From positions 1,736,001-1,800,000 of the forward strand of contig NZ_AP024463.1 in the NCBI RefSeq assembly GCF_019973735.1: a DNA stretch of 64,000 bases, given 5' to 3'. This DNA comes from Arachnia rubra. GTDB taxonomy: Bacteria; Actinomycetota; Actinomycetes; Propionibacteriales; Propionibacteriaceae. The notes beneath the pieces are model-generated. The model was given only the letters and a program-made list of their open reading frames with translations, did not search any database and was not told the DNA's origin. Below, one piece after another: positions 53,273 to 62,905 of the stretch (positions are counted from its first letter, which is position 1; every line of letters starts with the position of its first letter). The translations under genes and the position numbers were made by a program.

Positions 53273-55318
53273 ATGAATCCGTTGCTGACTCCCTCGACGC
53301 TGCCTTTCCAACTTCCCGACTACGCCAATCTGACCGACGCACAGTTCAAGGAGGCTATAGAGGAGGGCCTGGCGCAGCAGAGAGCCGCTCTGGAGGCAAT
53401 CGCAACCAACCCCGAGGCACCCGATGCCGAGAACACCATCATCGCCTGGGAGCTCAGCTCGGCTACCTTGGATCGTGCCGGTTCAGCCTTCTGGGTCGCG
53501 AAAGCGGCTGATGCCAATGAGCAGCGCGACGCCGTCGAGACGGCGCTGGCCCCCAGGCTGGCAGAGCACAACAGCATGATCCTGCTGGACAGTCGCCTCT
53601 TTAACCGGCTGGTTAGGCTCCGCGACCGCGCAGACACCGGGGAGGTGACCCTGAGTGAACAAGACCGCTACTGGCTCGACGAGCATATTCGCGAGTTTGA
53701 GCGCTCAGGCATCGCGCTAGATGACGCTGCGCAGCAGCGACTGCGGGAACTGAATGTGGAGCTGGCTGGGCTGTCCGTGGCCTTCGAGCAGGCTCTCGTG
53801 GATGGCCGTAACGCCTCAGCCGTGCTGGTAACTGACCGGTCTGATCTGGCTGGCCTGGGGGATGAGGAGGTCAAGGCGGCCCGGGAGGCGGCCCAGGCCC
53901 TGGGGCAGGAGGGCTGGCTGATTGAGCTGACCAACACCACTGGCCAGCCGGTACTGGCGGATCTGGTGAACCGTGACCTGCGCCGCCGCGTCTTCGAGGC
54001 TTCCGTGGGGAGGGGCCTGAGCGGCCCATACGACACCCGCCAGCTCGTGCTGGACATCGCCCGGCGCCGCGCGGAACGCGCCCGGCTCCTGGGCTACGAA
54101 CACCATGCCGCCTGGGTAGCTGCCGACGGGTGTGCACGGACCACCGAGGCAGTTCTCGGCCTGCTCAGGCAGGTCACGCCAGGGGCAGTCGAGTTGGCGA
54201 ATCGTGAGGCCGAGGAGCTACAGCAGGCCCTTGAGGAGGATGAGCCGGGCGCGAGGCTCGCTGCCTGGGACTGGGAGCACTATGCCGCGAAGCAGGCTGC
54301 CTCCAAGACCATAGATCCTGCGGTGCTGCGCCCCTACCTGGAGTACCACCGGGTGCTGCATGAAGGGGTTTTCGCGGCCGCCACAGCTCTTTACGGCATC
54401 ACCTTCCATGCCCGCCCCGAACTTCACGGCTTCACCGGAGAGTCAGAGGTGTACGAGGTCTGCGAAACTGACGGTAGCACGCTGGGGGCGGTGATTCTTG
54501 ACCCGTTCACCCGGAACACCAAGCGGGGCGGAGCCTGGATGACCTCCATCGTCGACCAGGCGGACCTGACCAAGGCCCTGCCGGTGGTTACAAACACCTG
54601 TAATTTCCCCCGTCCCACCGAGGGTTCCCCGAGTCTGCTGAGCTGGGACAACGTGATCACGATGTTCCACGAGTTCGGCCACGCGCTCCATGGCCTGCTC
54701 TCAAAGGTCAGGTATCCGTCCCGCTCCGGCACAGCAGTGCCTCGTGACTTTGTGGAGTTTCCCTCGCAGGTGAACGAGCTGTGGGCCTGGGATGCGAAGC
54801 TGATCTCCCGGTTCGCGGTCCATCATGAGACCGGTGCGCCCCTGCCTGCCGCACTGGCTGAGAGGCTCCGGGCCTCGCGGTCCGTCGGTGAAGGACACCA
54901 TACTCTGGAGCTGGTGGCGGCGATGCTACTGGATCAGGCCTGGCACAGCACTACCCTGGAGGAGTTGCCGGCCTCGGTTGATGAGCTGGAGGGATTTGAG
55001 GCCGCTGCCCTACAGCGGGCTGGTGTCGCGCATGAGCTGGTCCCGCCGCGGTACCGTTCGTGCTATTTCAGCCACATCTTCGGCGGCGGCTACGCGGCTG
55101 CCTACTACGGATATCTGTGGGCGGAGGTCATGGACGCCGATGCCTGCGCCTGGTTCAAGGACAATGGCGGTCTCAACCGGGAGGCTGGCGAGCATTTCCG
55201 CCGCGAGTTGCTGAGACACGGTGGGAGTATTGAACCCATGGAGTCGTGGCGTGGTTTCCGCGGCGCAGAGCCCGATGTTTCTCATCTGCTGCGCCGCAAG
55301 GGACTTGCCAACGCCTAG
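53273..55318 (+). CDS. M3 family peptidyl-dipeptidase (Dcp-like)
   Basis: This ~681-residue metallopeptidase has the zinc motif HEFGHALHGLL with the third ligand Glu in VEFPSQVNELWAW. The overall helical N-terminal region (PDAENTIIAWELSSATLDRA) is typical of M3 Dcp enzymes, which cut dipeptides from peptide C-termini in the cytosol. Two starts are possible: 53273 (GGAGG only 2 bases before) or 53264 (MEAMNPLL). The upstream part of the ORF overlaps dusB and is not coding. Confidence 0.92.
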   Translation: MNPLLTPSTLPFQLPDYANLTDAQFKEAIEEGLAQQRAALEAIATNPEAPDAENTIIAWELSSATLDRAGSAFWVAKAADANEQRDAVETALAPRLAEHNSMILLDSRLFNRLVRLRDRADTGEVTLSEQDRYWLDEHIREFERSGIALDDAAQQRLRELNVELAGLSVAFEQALVDGRNASAVLVTDRSDLAGLGDEEVKAAREAAQALGQEGWLIELTNTTGQPVLADLVNRDLRRRVFEASVGRGLSGPYDTRQLVLDIARRRAERARLLGYEHHAAWVAADGCARTTEAVLGLLRQVTPGAVELANREAEELQQALEEDEPGARLAAWDWEHYAAKQAASKTIDPAVLRPYLEYHRVLHEGVFAAATALYGITFHARPELHGFTGESEVYEVCETDGSTLGAVILDPFTRNTKRGGAWMTSIVDQADLTKALPVVTNTCNFPRPTEGSPSLLSWDNVITMFHEFGHALHGLLSKVRYPSRSGTAVPRDFVEFPSQVNELWAWDAKLISRFAVHHETGAPLPAALAERLRASRSVGEGHHTLELVAAMLLDQAWHSTTLEELPASVDELEGFEAAALQRAGVAHELVPPRYRSCYFSHIFGGGYAAAYYGYLWAEVMDADACAWFKDNGGLNREAGEHFRRELLRHGGSIEPMESWRGFRGAEPDVSHLLRRKGLANA

Positions 55319-55332
55319 AGATCCTGTGCCGC

Positions 55333-55376
55333 CGGGATTCCCGGAGGTGGGGCTGAGACCCTGCCCGGGAATCCCG
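55333..55376. terminator. Inverted repeat between convergent M3 peptidase and ROK genes
   Basis: CGGGATTCCCGG (55333-55344) and CCGGGAATCCCG (55365-55376) are perfect 12-bp complements with a 20-nt loop. It lies 14 bp after the peptidase stop and 21 bp from the ROK stop, so a bidirectional terminator is likely although there is no long T-run. Confidence 0.6.
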
Positions 55377-55397
55377 TGGTCACGACCTGTGCCGCAA

Positions 55398-56483
55398 TCA
55401 GTAGGCGAGGCTCAGCCGCGTTGCCACTGCTGCGGCGCCACGGGCCCAGGCATGGAAATCCTGTTCGGCCAGCACCAGCTCAGGTGGGTCGATGTTCTCG
55501 AAACGCCGGTCCCTCAAAACCTGCTGGATCAGATCCACCCGATCCTTGTAGTGGATGATGCCCTCACCAGTCAGCAGGACCCGCTCCGGACCCCAGAACT
55601 GCTTGGCCAGCACCACCAGTTCACCGAGAGCGACAGCCGCACGGTCAAGTACCGCCACGATGGCCGGATCATCCGCCTGAGCCAGTTCCTCCAGCGACAC
55701 CTCCCGGCCGGCAGACTCACTGGCTGCTGCCCGGAGTGGTTCGTCGGCGAGCGCGTCATGGAAGCGCTGCCCCCACGTCGTCCACGCCTCGCCCACCATC
55801 CCAGTCGATCCCTGGTGTCCGACGACCAGCTCATCGGCAACCACGGCCCCAGCCCCCACACCTGCCCCAACGGTGATGACGACGAAATTATGGGTCCGGC
55901 GCCCATGCCCGACCCAGTGCTCGGCCAGGGTCAGGGCATCGACGTCGTTGGCGGCCTTACACGGCAGTCCGCAGGCCTCGGTGACGAGGGCAGTCAGGTT
56001 GCCGCCTCCCCAGCCAAGCAGAGGCGCCGCACGCACCTCTCCGTGCGGATCGACAGCGGCTGCCAGCGCCACACCCACCGAGGTCGGCTCGTGAGGCCCG
56101 GAGAACTCGTCGACAAGCTGTGCGATGGCCTGTGCGGTCGTTTCTATCGTAGAGGTGTCCGCCTGGCGGACATCAGTGGCCCGGACATGGCCAGCAAGCC
56201 CGGTCACCACCGCGTGCAACTGCCCCGGCACCACCTTCACGCCGACGAATCGCGCAGCATCATCAACCACCACCAGTGGCAGGGCGGGACGCCCAAGCTG
56301 TTTTGCGGGTGTGGGGCGTCGTTCCTGGAGAATCCCGGCGGCAACAAGCGGCGTGGTCAGCCTGGTCATCGAGCCGGAGCTCAGACCGGTGCGCTGGGCC
56401 ACGCCGACCCGCGCGATGGGACCGTGGCGCAACACCGTCTGCACCACTAGTCGCGAAGTGGGATCGATGGAGCTGAGAATCAC
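55398..56483 (-). CDS. ROK family transcriptional regulator
   Basis: This 361-residue protein has an N-terminal winged helix (VAQRTGLSSGSMTRLTTPL) and a C-terminal sugar-kinase-like ROK domain (VGVALAAAVDPHGEVRAAPL, GAGVGAGAVVADELVVGHQG). The usual CxCGxxGC zinc motif is missing, as in some NagC/XylR-type relatives. GAGGAAAG precedes the GTG at 56483. It is 24 bp after the sugar-binding protein gene, so it is probably the repressor of this alpha-galactoside locus. Confidence 0.9.
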   Translation of the reverse strand: MILSSIDPTSRLVVQTVLRHGPIARVGVAQRTGLSSGSMTRLTTPLVAAGILQERRPTPAKQLGRPALPLVVVDDAARFVGVKVVPGQLHAVVTGLAGHVRATDVRQADTSTIETTAQAIAQLVDEFSGPHEPTSVGVALAAAVDPHGEVRAAPLLGWGGGNLTALVTEACGLPCKAANDVDALTLAEHWVGHGRRTHNFVVITVGAGVGAGAVVADELVVGHQGSTGMVGEAWTTWGQRFHDALADEPLRAAASESAGREVSLEELAQADDPAIVAVLDRAAVALGELVVLAKQFWGPERVLLTGEGIIHYKDRVDLIQQVLRDRRFENIDPPELVLAEQDFHAWARGAAAVATRLSLAY

Positions 56484-56507
56484 TGGCGTCTTTCCTCCCG
56501 ATACTCG

Positions 56508-57862
56508 TCACGATGATGTTAGCGACAACAGCCTATTGACTTGGTGATTCAGTTCGCTCAGGTAGGTTACATCCTTCTGACCGATGAAGACCGCCTCGAA
56601 CCCTGGAGATGTTAGGGCAGCCACGTCAGCGGCGTTCACGGTCACCGCGGGATCCTGGGTGGTGCCGTCCTTGACGTGCAGGGCGAATGGTCCAACATCG
56701 AATCCTGCGTCCTCACGGACCTGGATGGAGCGTTCCATGGCTTCGGAACGGGCCGGCAGCACCACCCCGGCGTCGGCGACCTTCATCTGGCATTCAGAGG
56801 ACCCCAGATAGGCCACCCACTTACCCGCCGCTGCCTTGTCGTCGGCAAACTTGGTGACCGAGTCTGCAAGGCCGTTGAACGGACTCGCGCGATGTCCGCG
56901 GGGCCCGACTGGTGTGGGGACGATCTGCAGATCGATGCCGGGGATGGAGGCGAAGGTGGAGATCATCCAAGACCCATTCATGCCCAGCACGGCTTTGCCC
57001 TGGGCGACCTGCTGATACGAACCTGAACGCTTCCCGAAGATCTCGTAGGAAGGCATGTATCCCTTTTCGACGAGACCGAAATACCAGGCAATGGTCTTCT
57101 GGAAATCGGGATCATCCAGGTTGAAATGGGTGCCCCAGGGGTTCTTATCCAGGGGATTCCACCCGATGGAGCCGGTGTAAGCACCCCATTGAGTCTGCCC
57201 GAGGTTCTCACCTCCAGCTCCCTCGGAGGCCAGCCCGTAGACCGCGACGTTCTTCTTGTCGAACCCCGGTTCATCACCCCGGATGCCATTGGCATCGACG
57301 CTCAGGTGAGCGATGATCTTCTCAAAACTGCCCCCGTCAACGGGATTCCAGTCCATGTTCATCAGCTGTTCCCGGCTGATCCCAGCTGCGTCGGTGGCCT
57401 TCTGGTCGTAGAAATAGGCGATAGTGTCCCAGTCCTTCGGGATTCCGTAGCGTTTGCCGTCTCGCCCCTTCCAGAGTTCGGCTAGGTTACCGACGTACTC
57501 GGAGTCGTCGACATCATGGGTGGCCTCAAGGTCATCAAGCGGTACCAGAACCTGCAGATCGACGAACTGGGCATATTTGGTCAGGTGGTTGGTGAACACG
57601 TCGGGGGTTTGTTCGGCTATGAACCCGGCGGTCAGCTTGCTCCAGTAGTCGTCCCACCCGTACTGGGTGATCCTGATCTTCAACCCCGGTTCACCGTCTC
57701 GAAGGCATCAGCGCAGGCCTGGTAGCCGGGCTGCTGGGTGGCGTCCCACAGCCAGTAGTCGATGACACCGTCTGGCCCCTCTCCTCCTTTAGTGGTGCAC
57801 GCTGCGGCAAGCAGGACTTCAGCTGCTAAAACCGGCAGGATTTTTGCAATTCGTTTCTTCAT
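56508..57862 (-). pseudogene. Sugar ABC transporter binding lipoprotein, split by a frameshift
   Basis: Residues 1-59 are encoded from 57862 (signal peptide, lipobox AAAC, then DYWLWDATQQPG) to a stop at 57680, and the remaining ~390 residues follow in another frame to 56508. The two join naturally at ETVN-PGLKIRITQYGW if one G is added at 57688-57689 on the plus strand (CCCCGG to CCCCGGG). The rest is an intact family 1 sugar-binding protein. It is either a real frameshift that inactivates uptake, or a sequencing error; the rest of the operon is intact. Confidence 0.85.
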
Positions 57863-57870
57863 TTCGATCC

Positions 57871-58800
57871 TTATTTGATGCCGCTGAAACCGATGGAGTT
57901 GACGATGCGTTTGGCGCGGAAGGCAAAGAGCAGAAGCATCGGGACCGCGGCCACGAGAGCAGCTGCCATCAGACCGGACCAGTCAGGCCCGGTGTTTGGG
58001 GTCTGGGACCGGAAAAATCCCAGACCGACTGTGAGCACACGTGAGTTCTCGGAGTAGGACACCATCAGCGGCCAGAAATAATCATTCCAGGATGTGATGA
58101 AGGTCAGCAAGGAGATCGTTGCGATCGGGGCAGCTGACATGGGCAGGATCAGGCGGAAGAAATTGCCGATCTTACTGGAGCCGTCGAGCAGGGCCGCCTC
58201 TTCCAATTCCACGGGGACATTCATGAAGAACTGCCGCAGGAAGAAGACCGCGAAGGGCGTCATGAACATAGTGGGCAGCGAGATGCCGAGCAGAGTGTCG
58301 ATCAGGCCAAGCTGTTTGATCAGGACGAAATTGGGCAGGAACGTGAAGATTGCCGGCACCATCAGGCCACCGAGGAACAGGCTGTAGATCAGATCGCGGC
58401 CTTTCCACTTCAACCGTGAGAATGCATAGGCCGCGCAGGCGGAGAAGAAGACCTGCCCAAAGGTGACCAGGGTTGCGACGATGATGCTGTTGCCCAGATA
58501 GCGCCAGAAGTCGATGGACTGGCCGGAACCTCCCTCCGCCAGTGCCGCTTCGCCCGCCTGGATCCCGAAAACCCGGGCAAAGCTGCTCGTGTTCCAATCG
58601 GTTGGCAGCCACGTGACGGCTCCGCTGTACAGGGAGGAATTGGAGGATAAGGCGGTGCGCAGAATCCAGTAGAGGGGGAACAGGGTGATCAGCATGACGA
58701 TCCCCATCACAACCCAGGCACATGCTCTCCCCCAGGAGAGACGGTGGTGGGCGTTGGCCATCCGCATCCGCTGGCGAGCTGTAATTGTGTTAGCGGACAT
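57871..58800 (-). CDS. Sugar ABC transporter permease, MalG type
   Basis: This 309-residue protein has six membrane helices and the EAA loop with the core ELEEAALLDGSSKIGNFFRL, the ATPase contact. N-terminal MALG-like cytosolic region precedes the first helix (VVMGIVMLITLFPLYWIL). TGAGGTGAAGAC precedes the ATG at 58800. It is paired with the MalF-type permease and a binding protein; no ATPase gene is in the locus, so a shared MsmK-type ATPase is expected elsewhere. Confidence 0.92.
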   Translation of the reverse strand: MSANTITARQRMRMANAHHRLSWGRACAWVVMGIVMLITLFPLYWILRTALSSNSSLYSGAVTWLPTDWNTSSFARVFGIQAGEAALAEGGSGQSIDFWRYLGNSIIVATLVTFGQVFFSACAAYAFSRLKWKGRDLIYSLFLGGLMVPAIFTFLPNFVLIKQLGLIDTLLGISLPTMFMTPFAVFFLRQFFMNVPVELEEAALLDGSSKIGNFFRLILPMSAAPIATISLLTFITSWNDYFWPLMVSYSENSRVLTVGLGFFRSQTPNTGPDWSGLMAAALVAAVPMLLLFAFRAKRIVNSIGFSGIK

Positions 58801-58809
58801 GTCTTCACC

Positions 58810-59721
58810 TCAGTTTAGATCGGTCTCGCCCGCGCGAGTCAGCCGGTATTGGAAGAAGGTGATCACGACAAGAATCAGCAGCAACGCCACAGAAAGTGCG
58901 GAGGCATAGCCGAACTGGAACCGACCGAAGGCCATGTCGTAAATGTAGAGCTGGAGCACTCGCGATGAGTTGACAGGACCACCCTGCGTAGCGATGGCGA
59001 CCGTGTCAAAGACCTGGAATGACTCGATGATCGTCATAATCAGGACCAGCGCCAGAATAGGGCGCAGCAATGGAATGGTGATGCGCCAGAACATCTGCCA
59101 CTCCGAGGCGCCATCGACCCTCGCCGCCTCATAGGCAGATTCGGGAATGGTCTGAAGGCCTGCGAAGATCAGCAGTGCTGTATAGCCCATGTGCCGCCAC
59201 ACGTTGATCAACGCAATCGTCGGAATAACTGTCGACTCCTGGGACAGGAAGGGGATCATCTCCAGGCCCAGCAAGGAAAGCAGCTGGTTGCCGATCCCCA
59301 GATGGGTGTCCAGAATCCACATGAACACGAGCGCGGCCACCACGTTGGAGACCAGGTAGAGGGTCAGCACGATGGACCGGACCCATGTGGACTGGGTGAG
59401 CCGGTGCATCAAAACCGCGATCAGCAAGGCTAAGACAGTCTGTATTCCGATATTGACCATCACGTAGTAGACGGTGACAGCAGCTGCATTCCAGAACACC
59501 GGGTCCTCCAGCAAACGGAGGTAATTGTTGATCCCGACGAATTCAGGCAGGGTGAGTAGATTGTAGTTGGTGAAGCTGAGCCAGATCCCATTGATCGTAG
59601 GCCACATCAGAAACGTTGTGAAGCCGATGAACGCAGGCGCGATCAGTACAATAGCCAGGAGCAGATCGTTCCTGCTTCTGGCGCCCTTCCGGCTGGGCAC
59701 AGTCAGCCTAGGACTGTTCAT
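58810..59721 (-). CDS. Sugar ABC transporter permease, MalF type
   Basis: This 303-residue protein has six helices and the EAA loop YEAARVDGASEWQMFWRIT. It starts MNSPRLTVPSRKGARSRND (ATG 59721, ACGGAGGTATGTT upstream). A palindromic operator lies 29 bp upstream at 59750-59766, so this gene starts the transcript for both permeases, the binding protein and the ROK gene. Confidence 0.92.
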   Translation of the reverse strand: MNSPRLTVPSRKGARSRNDLLLAIVLIAPAFIGFTTFLMWPTINGIWLSFTNYNLLTLPEFVGINNYLRLLEDPVFWNAAAVTVYYVMVNIGIQTVLALLIAVLMHRLTQSTWVRSIVLTLYLVSNVVAALVFMWILDTHLGIGNQLLSLLGLEMIPFLSQESTVIPTIALINVWRHMGYTALLIFAGLQTIPESAYEAARVDGASEWQMFWRITIPLLRPILALVLIMTIIESFQVFDTVAIATQGGPVNSSRVLQLYIYDMAFGRFQFGYASALSVALLLILVVITFFQYRLTRAGETDLN

Positions 59722-59749
59722 AACATACCTCCGTTGGTACGAATGAATT

Positions 59750-59766
59750 AATTCTGTAACAGAATT
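59750..59766. promoter_or_regulatory. Palindromic operator upstream of the sugar permeases
   Basis: AATTCTGT-A-ACAGAATT is a perfect 8-bp palindrome with a 1-nt centre, 28 bp before the permease ATG at 59721. A ROK (NagC-type) or LacI-type dimer would fit; the ROK gene at the end of this operon is the best candidate. Confidence 0.55.
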
Positions 59767-59799
59767 ACATCCTTCTGCGCGAGGTTGCGGATATTTTTT

Positions 59800-61941
59800 T
59801 CAGATCCGGGTCACTACAAACAATACCGTAGTGGATGGACGGAGCACTGGAGCCCTCAGTCCGGCGCCCATCAACTGCGCTCCAGTCAATTCAAGGGGTG
59901 CCCCAGCCATCCAGGGCACCTGCAGGACCCCCTTCAATGCGGGACGATCGATTATCTCAACTCGGTAGCGCCTCTCGGAAATCAGCCCAGGGAACTTGAG
60001 CATTCCCAGATTCACTGCGGGAGTGGCTTCCAGCACCGACAGAGAGTAGATACCGCCTTCATCGTTGACGATCCCCTTGAACCAGACCCCGGGGTCGGGC
60101 ATCGAGACACGCACCAACCGCCCCGCAAGCAGTCTTTTACGATGGTCCTTGTACCACGCGATCCACCAGGCAAGTTCCTCAAGCTCCTCCTCGGTCGCAC
60201 TGGCAAGATCCCACTCGATGCCCAGGTGGCCAAAGACAGCGGTTGCAGCGCGGTGACTGAGATCGTGCCAGCGGCCCGTCACATGGGACCGCCCTGAGGC
60301 GATGTGGGATCCCAGCAGCTCGGCGGGCAACAACTGAGAGGTCCACCACAGCATCCGCTGTCTGTCGTCGGGGTCAATGTTGTCGGAGACCCACACGCGC
60401 TCTGCCCGCTCCATCACCTCCAGATCTATACGAGATCCCCCGGATGAACATGACTCGAATTCCACCTGTGGGAAACGGCGGCGCAGCTCATCCAGCAGGG
60501 CGTAGAAGGCGCGTGTCTGTGCAGCGACGGCAGGACGACCATCAGGTACGGTGCCTGCATCGTTGAGATCACGGTTGTGGTCCCATTTGACGTAGGAGAT
60601 GGGGTATTCCTCAAGGATGGCGGACATCTGGCCCAGGACATGGTCAAAAGCACCAGGAAGCGACAGGTTGAGTACTTGCTGGAACCGCCCCTCCAAAGGT
60701 AGCCGGTCCTCAAGCTGCATCAGCCACTCAGGATGCGCCCGCGCCACATCAGAGTCGGGATTGACCATCTCAGGCTCGAACCAGAGCCCGAACTGCATGC
60801 CGAGTTCCGTCACCCGGTTGACGAGCGGATGCAGTCCCTCCGGCCACACCTCAGGGCTGACGACCCAGTCGCCCAGACCAGCATGATCGTCACGACGCGC
60901 CCCGAACCACCCGTCATCCAGCACATAGCGTTCCACCCCTAGCGCAGCGGCCTGCTCGGCTAAGTCGATCAGCCGTGAAACGTCGTGATCGAAATAGACA
61001 GCTTCCCAGACGTTCAGGCTAACCGGACGCTCAGAGTCGGGATGCAAAGGCAGAGCCCGCAGATGCTGATGGAAACGTTCTGCCTGAGCGTCCAGGCCGA
61101 CAGCATGATTGAAGTAGACCCATGGTGACCTGTACCGCCGCCCAGCCGTCAGCCATCCCTCCCCTGGCAGGAGCAGCTCTCCGCCGCCAATGAGTTGCGC
61201 GCCGGTGAAATCCCGCTCGGCGAGATGGAGATGGTTGCCGCTCCATGCCACATGGCAGGCCCAGATCTCGCCAGTTTGATACCCGAATCCCTCCTCCCCC
61301 AGGCTGAGCACGAAGGCCGCGTCAGCACCAGTGCGGCCGTGCCGTCCCTCGCGGCGACGCACTCCCATATCGAGCCTTGTGCGCTGCGGCATGCGCTCGG
61401 CGGCCCACCGGCCCCCAAAGTCCATGAGGTCGCGGGCCTGCCCAGGAACCGGCATCCGCAAAGTCAGCTCAGTCACTTCAAACGGCGCGTCGCCCACATT
61501 CTCCAAGGTTGCGCGCACACGTACCAGCCCTGTTGGCAGCATCTCAACCACCAACAGCATCCACAGACTCGCAGAGACTGCCTCCAAGGCATACTCCACC
61601 ACCGCGGGGCCAGCCACGATGAAGTCGTCCACGGGCCGCCCACTGACGCGGACCTCTCTGATGCGCCAGCCGGGACTCCACCCCCTCCCGGCACAAGAGC
61701 CGATCAGGCCAGGCGTCCCAGTCCAGCCATATCGACCCTCAGGGATAATCCCCAGGCGCGGGTTGAGGTCAACAGAGTTGCCTGGAACCATCCAGGCCGA
61801 TCCCAGCCGCAGCGCCTCGAACTCAGCCTCTGTGACCTCTCCCAGGTCTGTCCCCCAGTGGACCACCTCCGGCATTCCGTCCTGTCCAGCCGAAATCAGC
61901 AATGCAACCCCAGCGGAGCGCAGAACGACTCGCGCAGGCAT
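59800..61941 (-). CDS. GH36 alpha-galactosidase
   Basis: This 713-residue enzyme is full length for GH36. The nucleophile Asp lies in ISYVKWDHNRDLN and the acid/base Asp in RVWVSDNIDPDDRQ. EAVYFDHD, YVLDDGWFGARRDDHAGLGD and LWFEPEMVN are family blocks, and an N-terminal beta-supersandwich precedes the barrel. No signal peptide, so it acts in the cytosol on imported raffinose/melibiose-type alpha-galactosides. GGGAGGGTAG precedes the ATG at 61941. It lies upstream of the two permeases, with an operator between. Confidence 0.95.
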   Translation of the reverse strand: MPARVVLRSAGVALLISAGQDGMPEVVHWGTDLGEVTEAEFEALRLGSAWMVPGNSVDLNPRLGIIPEGRYGWTGTPGLIGSCAGRGWSPGWRIREVRVSGRPVDDFIVAGPAVVEYALEAVSASLWMLLVVEMLPTGLVRVRATLENVGDAPFEVTELTLRMPVPGQARDLMDFGGRWAAERMPQRTRLDMGVRRREGRHGRTGADAAFVLSLGEEGFGYQTGEIWACHVAWSGNHLHLAERDFTGAQLIGGGELLLPGEGWLTAGRRYRSPWVYFNHAVGLDAQAERFHQHLRALPLHPDSERPVSLNVWEAVYFDHDVSRLIDLAEQAAALGVERYVLDDGWFGARRDDHAGLGDWVVSPEVWPEGLHPLVNRVTELGMQFGLWFEPEMVNPDSDVARAHPEWLMQLEDRLPLEGRFQQVLNLSLPGAFDHVLGQMSAILEEYPISYVKWDHNRDLNDAGTVPDGRPAVAAQTRAFYALLDELRRRFPQVEFESCSSGGSRIDLEVMERAERVWVSDNIDPDDRQRMLWWTSQLLPAELLGSHIASGRSHVTGRWHDLSHRAATAVFGHLGIEWDLASATEEELEELAWWIAWYKDHRKRLLAGRLVRVSMPDPGVWFKGIVNDEGGIYSLSVLEATPAVNLGMLKFPGLISERRYRVEIIDRPALKGVLQVPWMAGAPLELTGAQLMGAGLRAPVLRPSTTVLFVVTRI

Positions 61942-61955
61942 CTACCCTCCCACAT

Positions 61956-61973
61956 AATTTCGACGTTGAAGTT
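61956..61973. promoter_or_regulatory. Imperfect palindrome in the alpha-galactosidase promoter
   Basis: AATTTCGACGTTGAAGTT is an 18-bp palindrome with 14 matching positions and lies next to a possible TTGATA -35 element on the minus strand (61976-61981 region). It differs from the permease operator, so a second regulator may act here. Confidence 0.35.
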
Positions 61974-62106
61974 ATCAAAAGAGTAGCCTCCCCCCGGGAC
62001 ATCTGGAAACGCCGGTCCACAAAACTGCTTGCCACCCGACGATGTGAACAGACTCCACCAACGGATATCCGACACCCGGCGCTGCGCCAGGCAGATTCGA
62101 GCAGAT

Positions 62107-62388
62107 CTACAGGTGAAGCTCTTGGGGATCGAGATAGGCAGACGGCTCATCTATGGCGCGTATCAGGATAGGGGTCAGCAGTAGTTTCGCCTCGTTGCCG
62201 GAGAGAGCACGCCGGTAGCTTCCAACATCACGCCACCGGCTTACCAAGGCCCACAGATCTGGGGCATCCAGGTTGGCCACCACCTCGACATCAAGACACC
62301 CCGGACGGGAACGCCAGAACTCTGCGATGGACTGAAGCCCCCTGGCAAGTTCCTCGTCAACTTTACTGAAGCGGGAGATCGCAAGCAT
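62107..62388 (-). CDS. Antibiotic biosynthesis monooxygenase (ABM) domain protein
   Basis: This 93-residue protein has the ABM ferredoxin-like pattern: MLAISRF, SIAEFWRSRPGCLDVEVV, DLWALVSRWRDVGSYRRALS and ILIRAIDEPSAYLD. The RALS and DEPSAY blocks are typical of small actinobacterial members. Function is unknown; ABM folds include heme-degrading and quinone-forming enzymes. TAGCCT lies 6 nt before the ATG, without a ribosome binding site, so a leaderless start is likely. Confidence 0.72.
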   Translation of the reverse strand: MLAISRFSKVDEELARGLQSIAEFWRSRPGCLDVEVVANLDAPDLWALVSRWRDVGSYRRALSGNEAKLLLTPILIRAIDEPSAYLDPQELHL

Positions 62389-62437
62389 TGACTCAGGCTA
62401 TCCACCTGACACCCACGAGTTTGAAATTCCCCATCAT

Positions 62438-62905
62438 AAAAACGATAGCGCCTGCGCATCAGAGAACCCAGCCACCACTAGCCCTGCCACCAGCGCGGCG
62501 GCAGGTGCCGTGAAGATCGCGACCGTCTTCTATCCGCTCGAGTTATGCCGCCACCAAGACCTGAGGCGCCAAGATAAGCGTCTCGAACCTGACATTGCCG
62601 GCCAGGAGCCACACGACCTGGAGCTGACGCCGCAACAGATCGCCAGTCTCGAGGAGGCGGATCTCGTGGTCTACCTCAAAGCTTCCAGCCTGCTGTGATA
62701 AGGCAGTGGAACAGTCGGGCATTAAGCACAAGCTCGCCCTCTCCCAGGTATGATCCAGCTACCTCGGCTGCCGAAGACCATAACCATGCGCTGAAGGTGA
62801 AGGCGCTCGGGACCATTGCCGACGAACTCGCGAAGATAGACGCCGGAGGCAAGGCCTTCTTCGAAGCGAAAGCCAAGACCGCCAGTGACGAGCTCAGTGG
62901 TGGCA
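62438..62905 (+). pseudogene. Remnant of a ZnuA-like metal-binding lipoprotein
   Basis: Conceptual translation gives DSACASENPATTSPATSAAA, then AVKIATVFYPLE and GQEPHDLELTPQQIASLEEADLVVYLKASSLL, the N-terminal part of a zinc/manganese ABC substrate-binding protein (the GAEPHDLE-type metal-ligand region). The lipobox cysteine is present but the signal peptide before it is lost. Frames change at about 62698 and again near 62750, with later pieces (DKAVEQSGIKHKLALSQ, then DHNH... TIADELAKIDAGGKAFFEAKA). It fuses at about 62893-62905 with a ZnuC fragment. Not functional. Confidence 0.78.
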
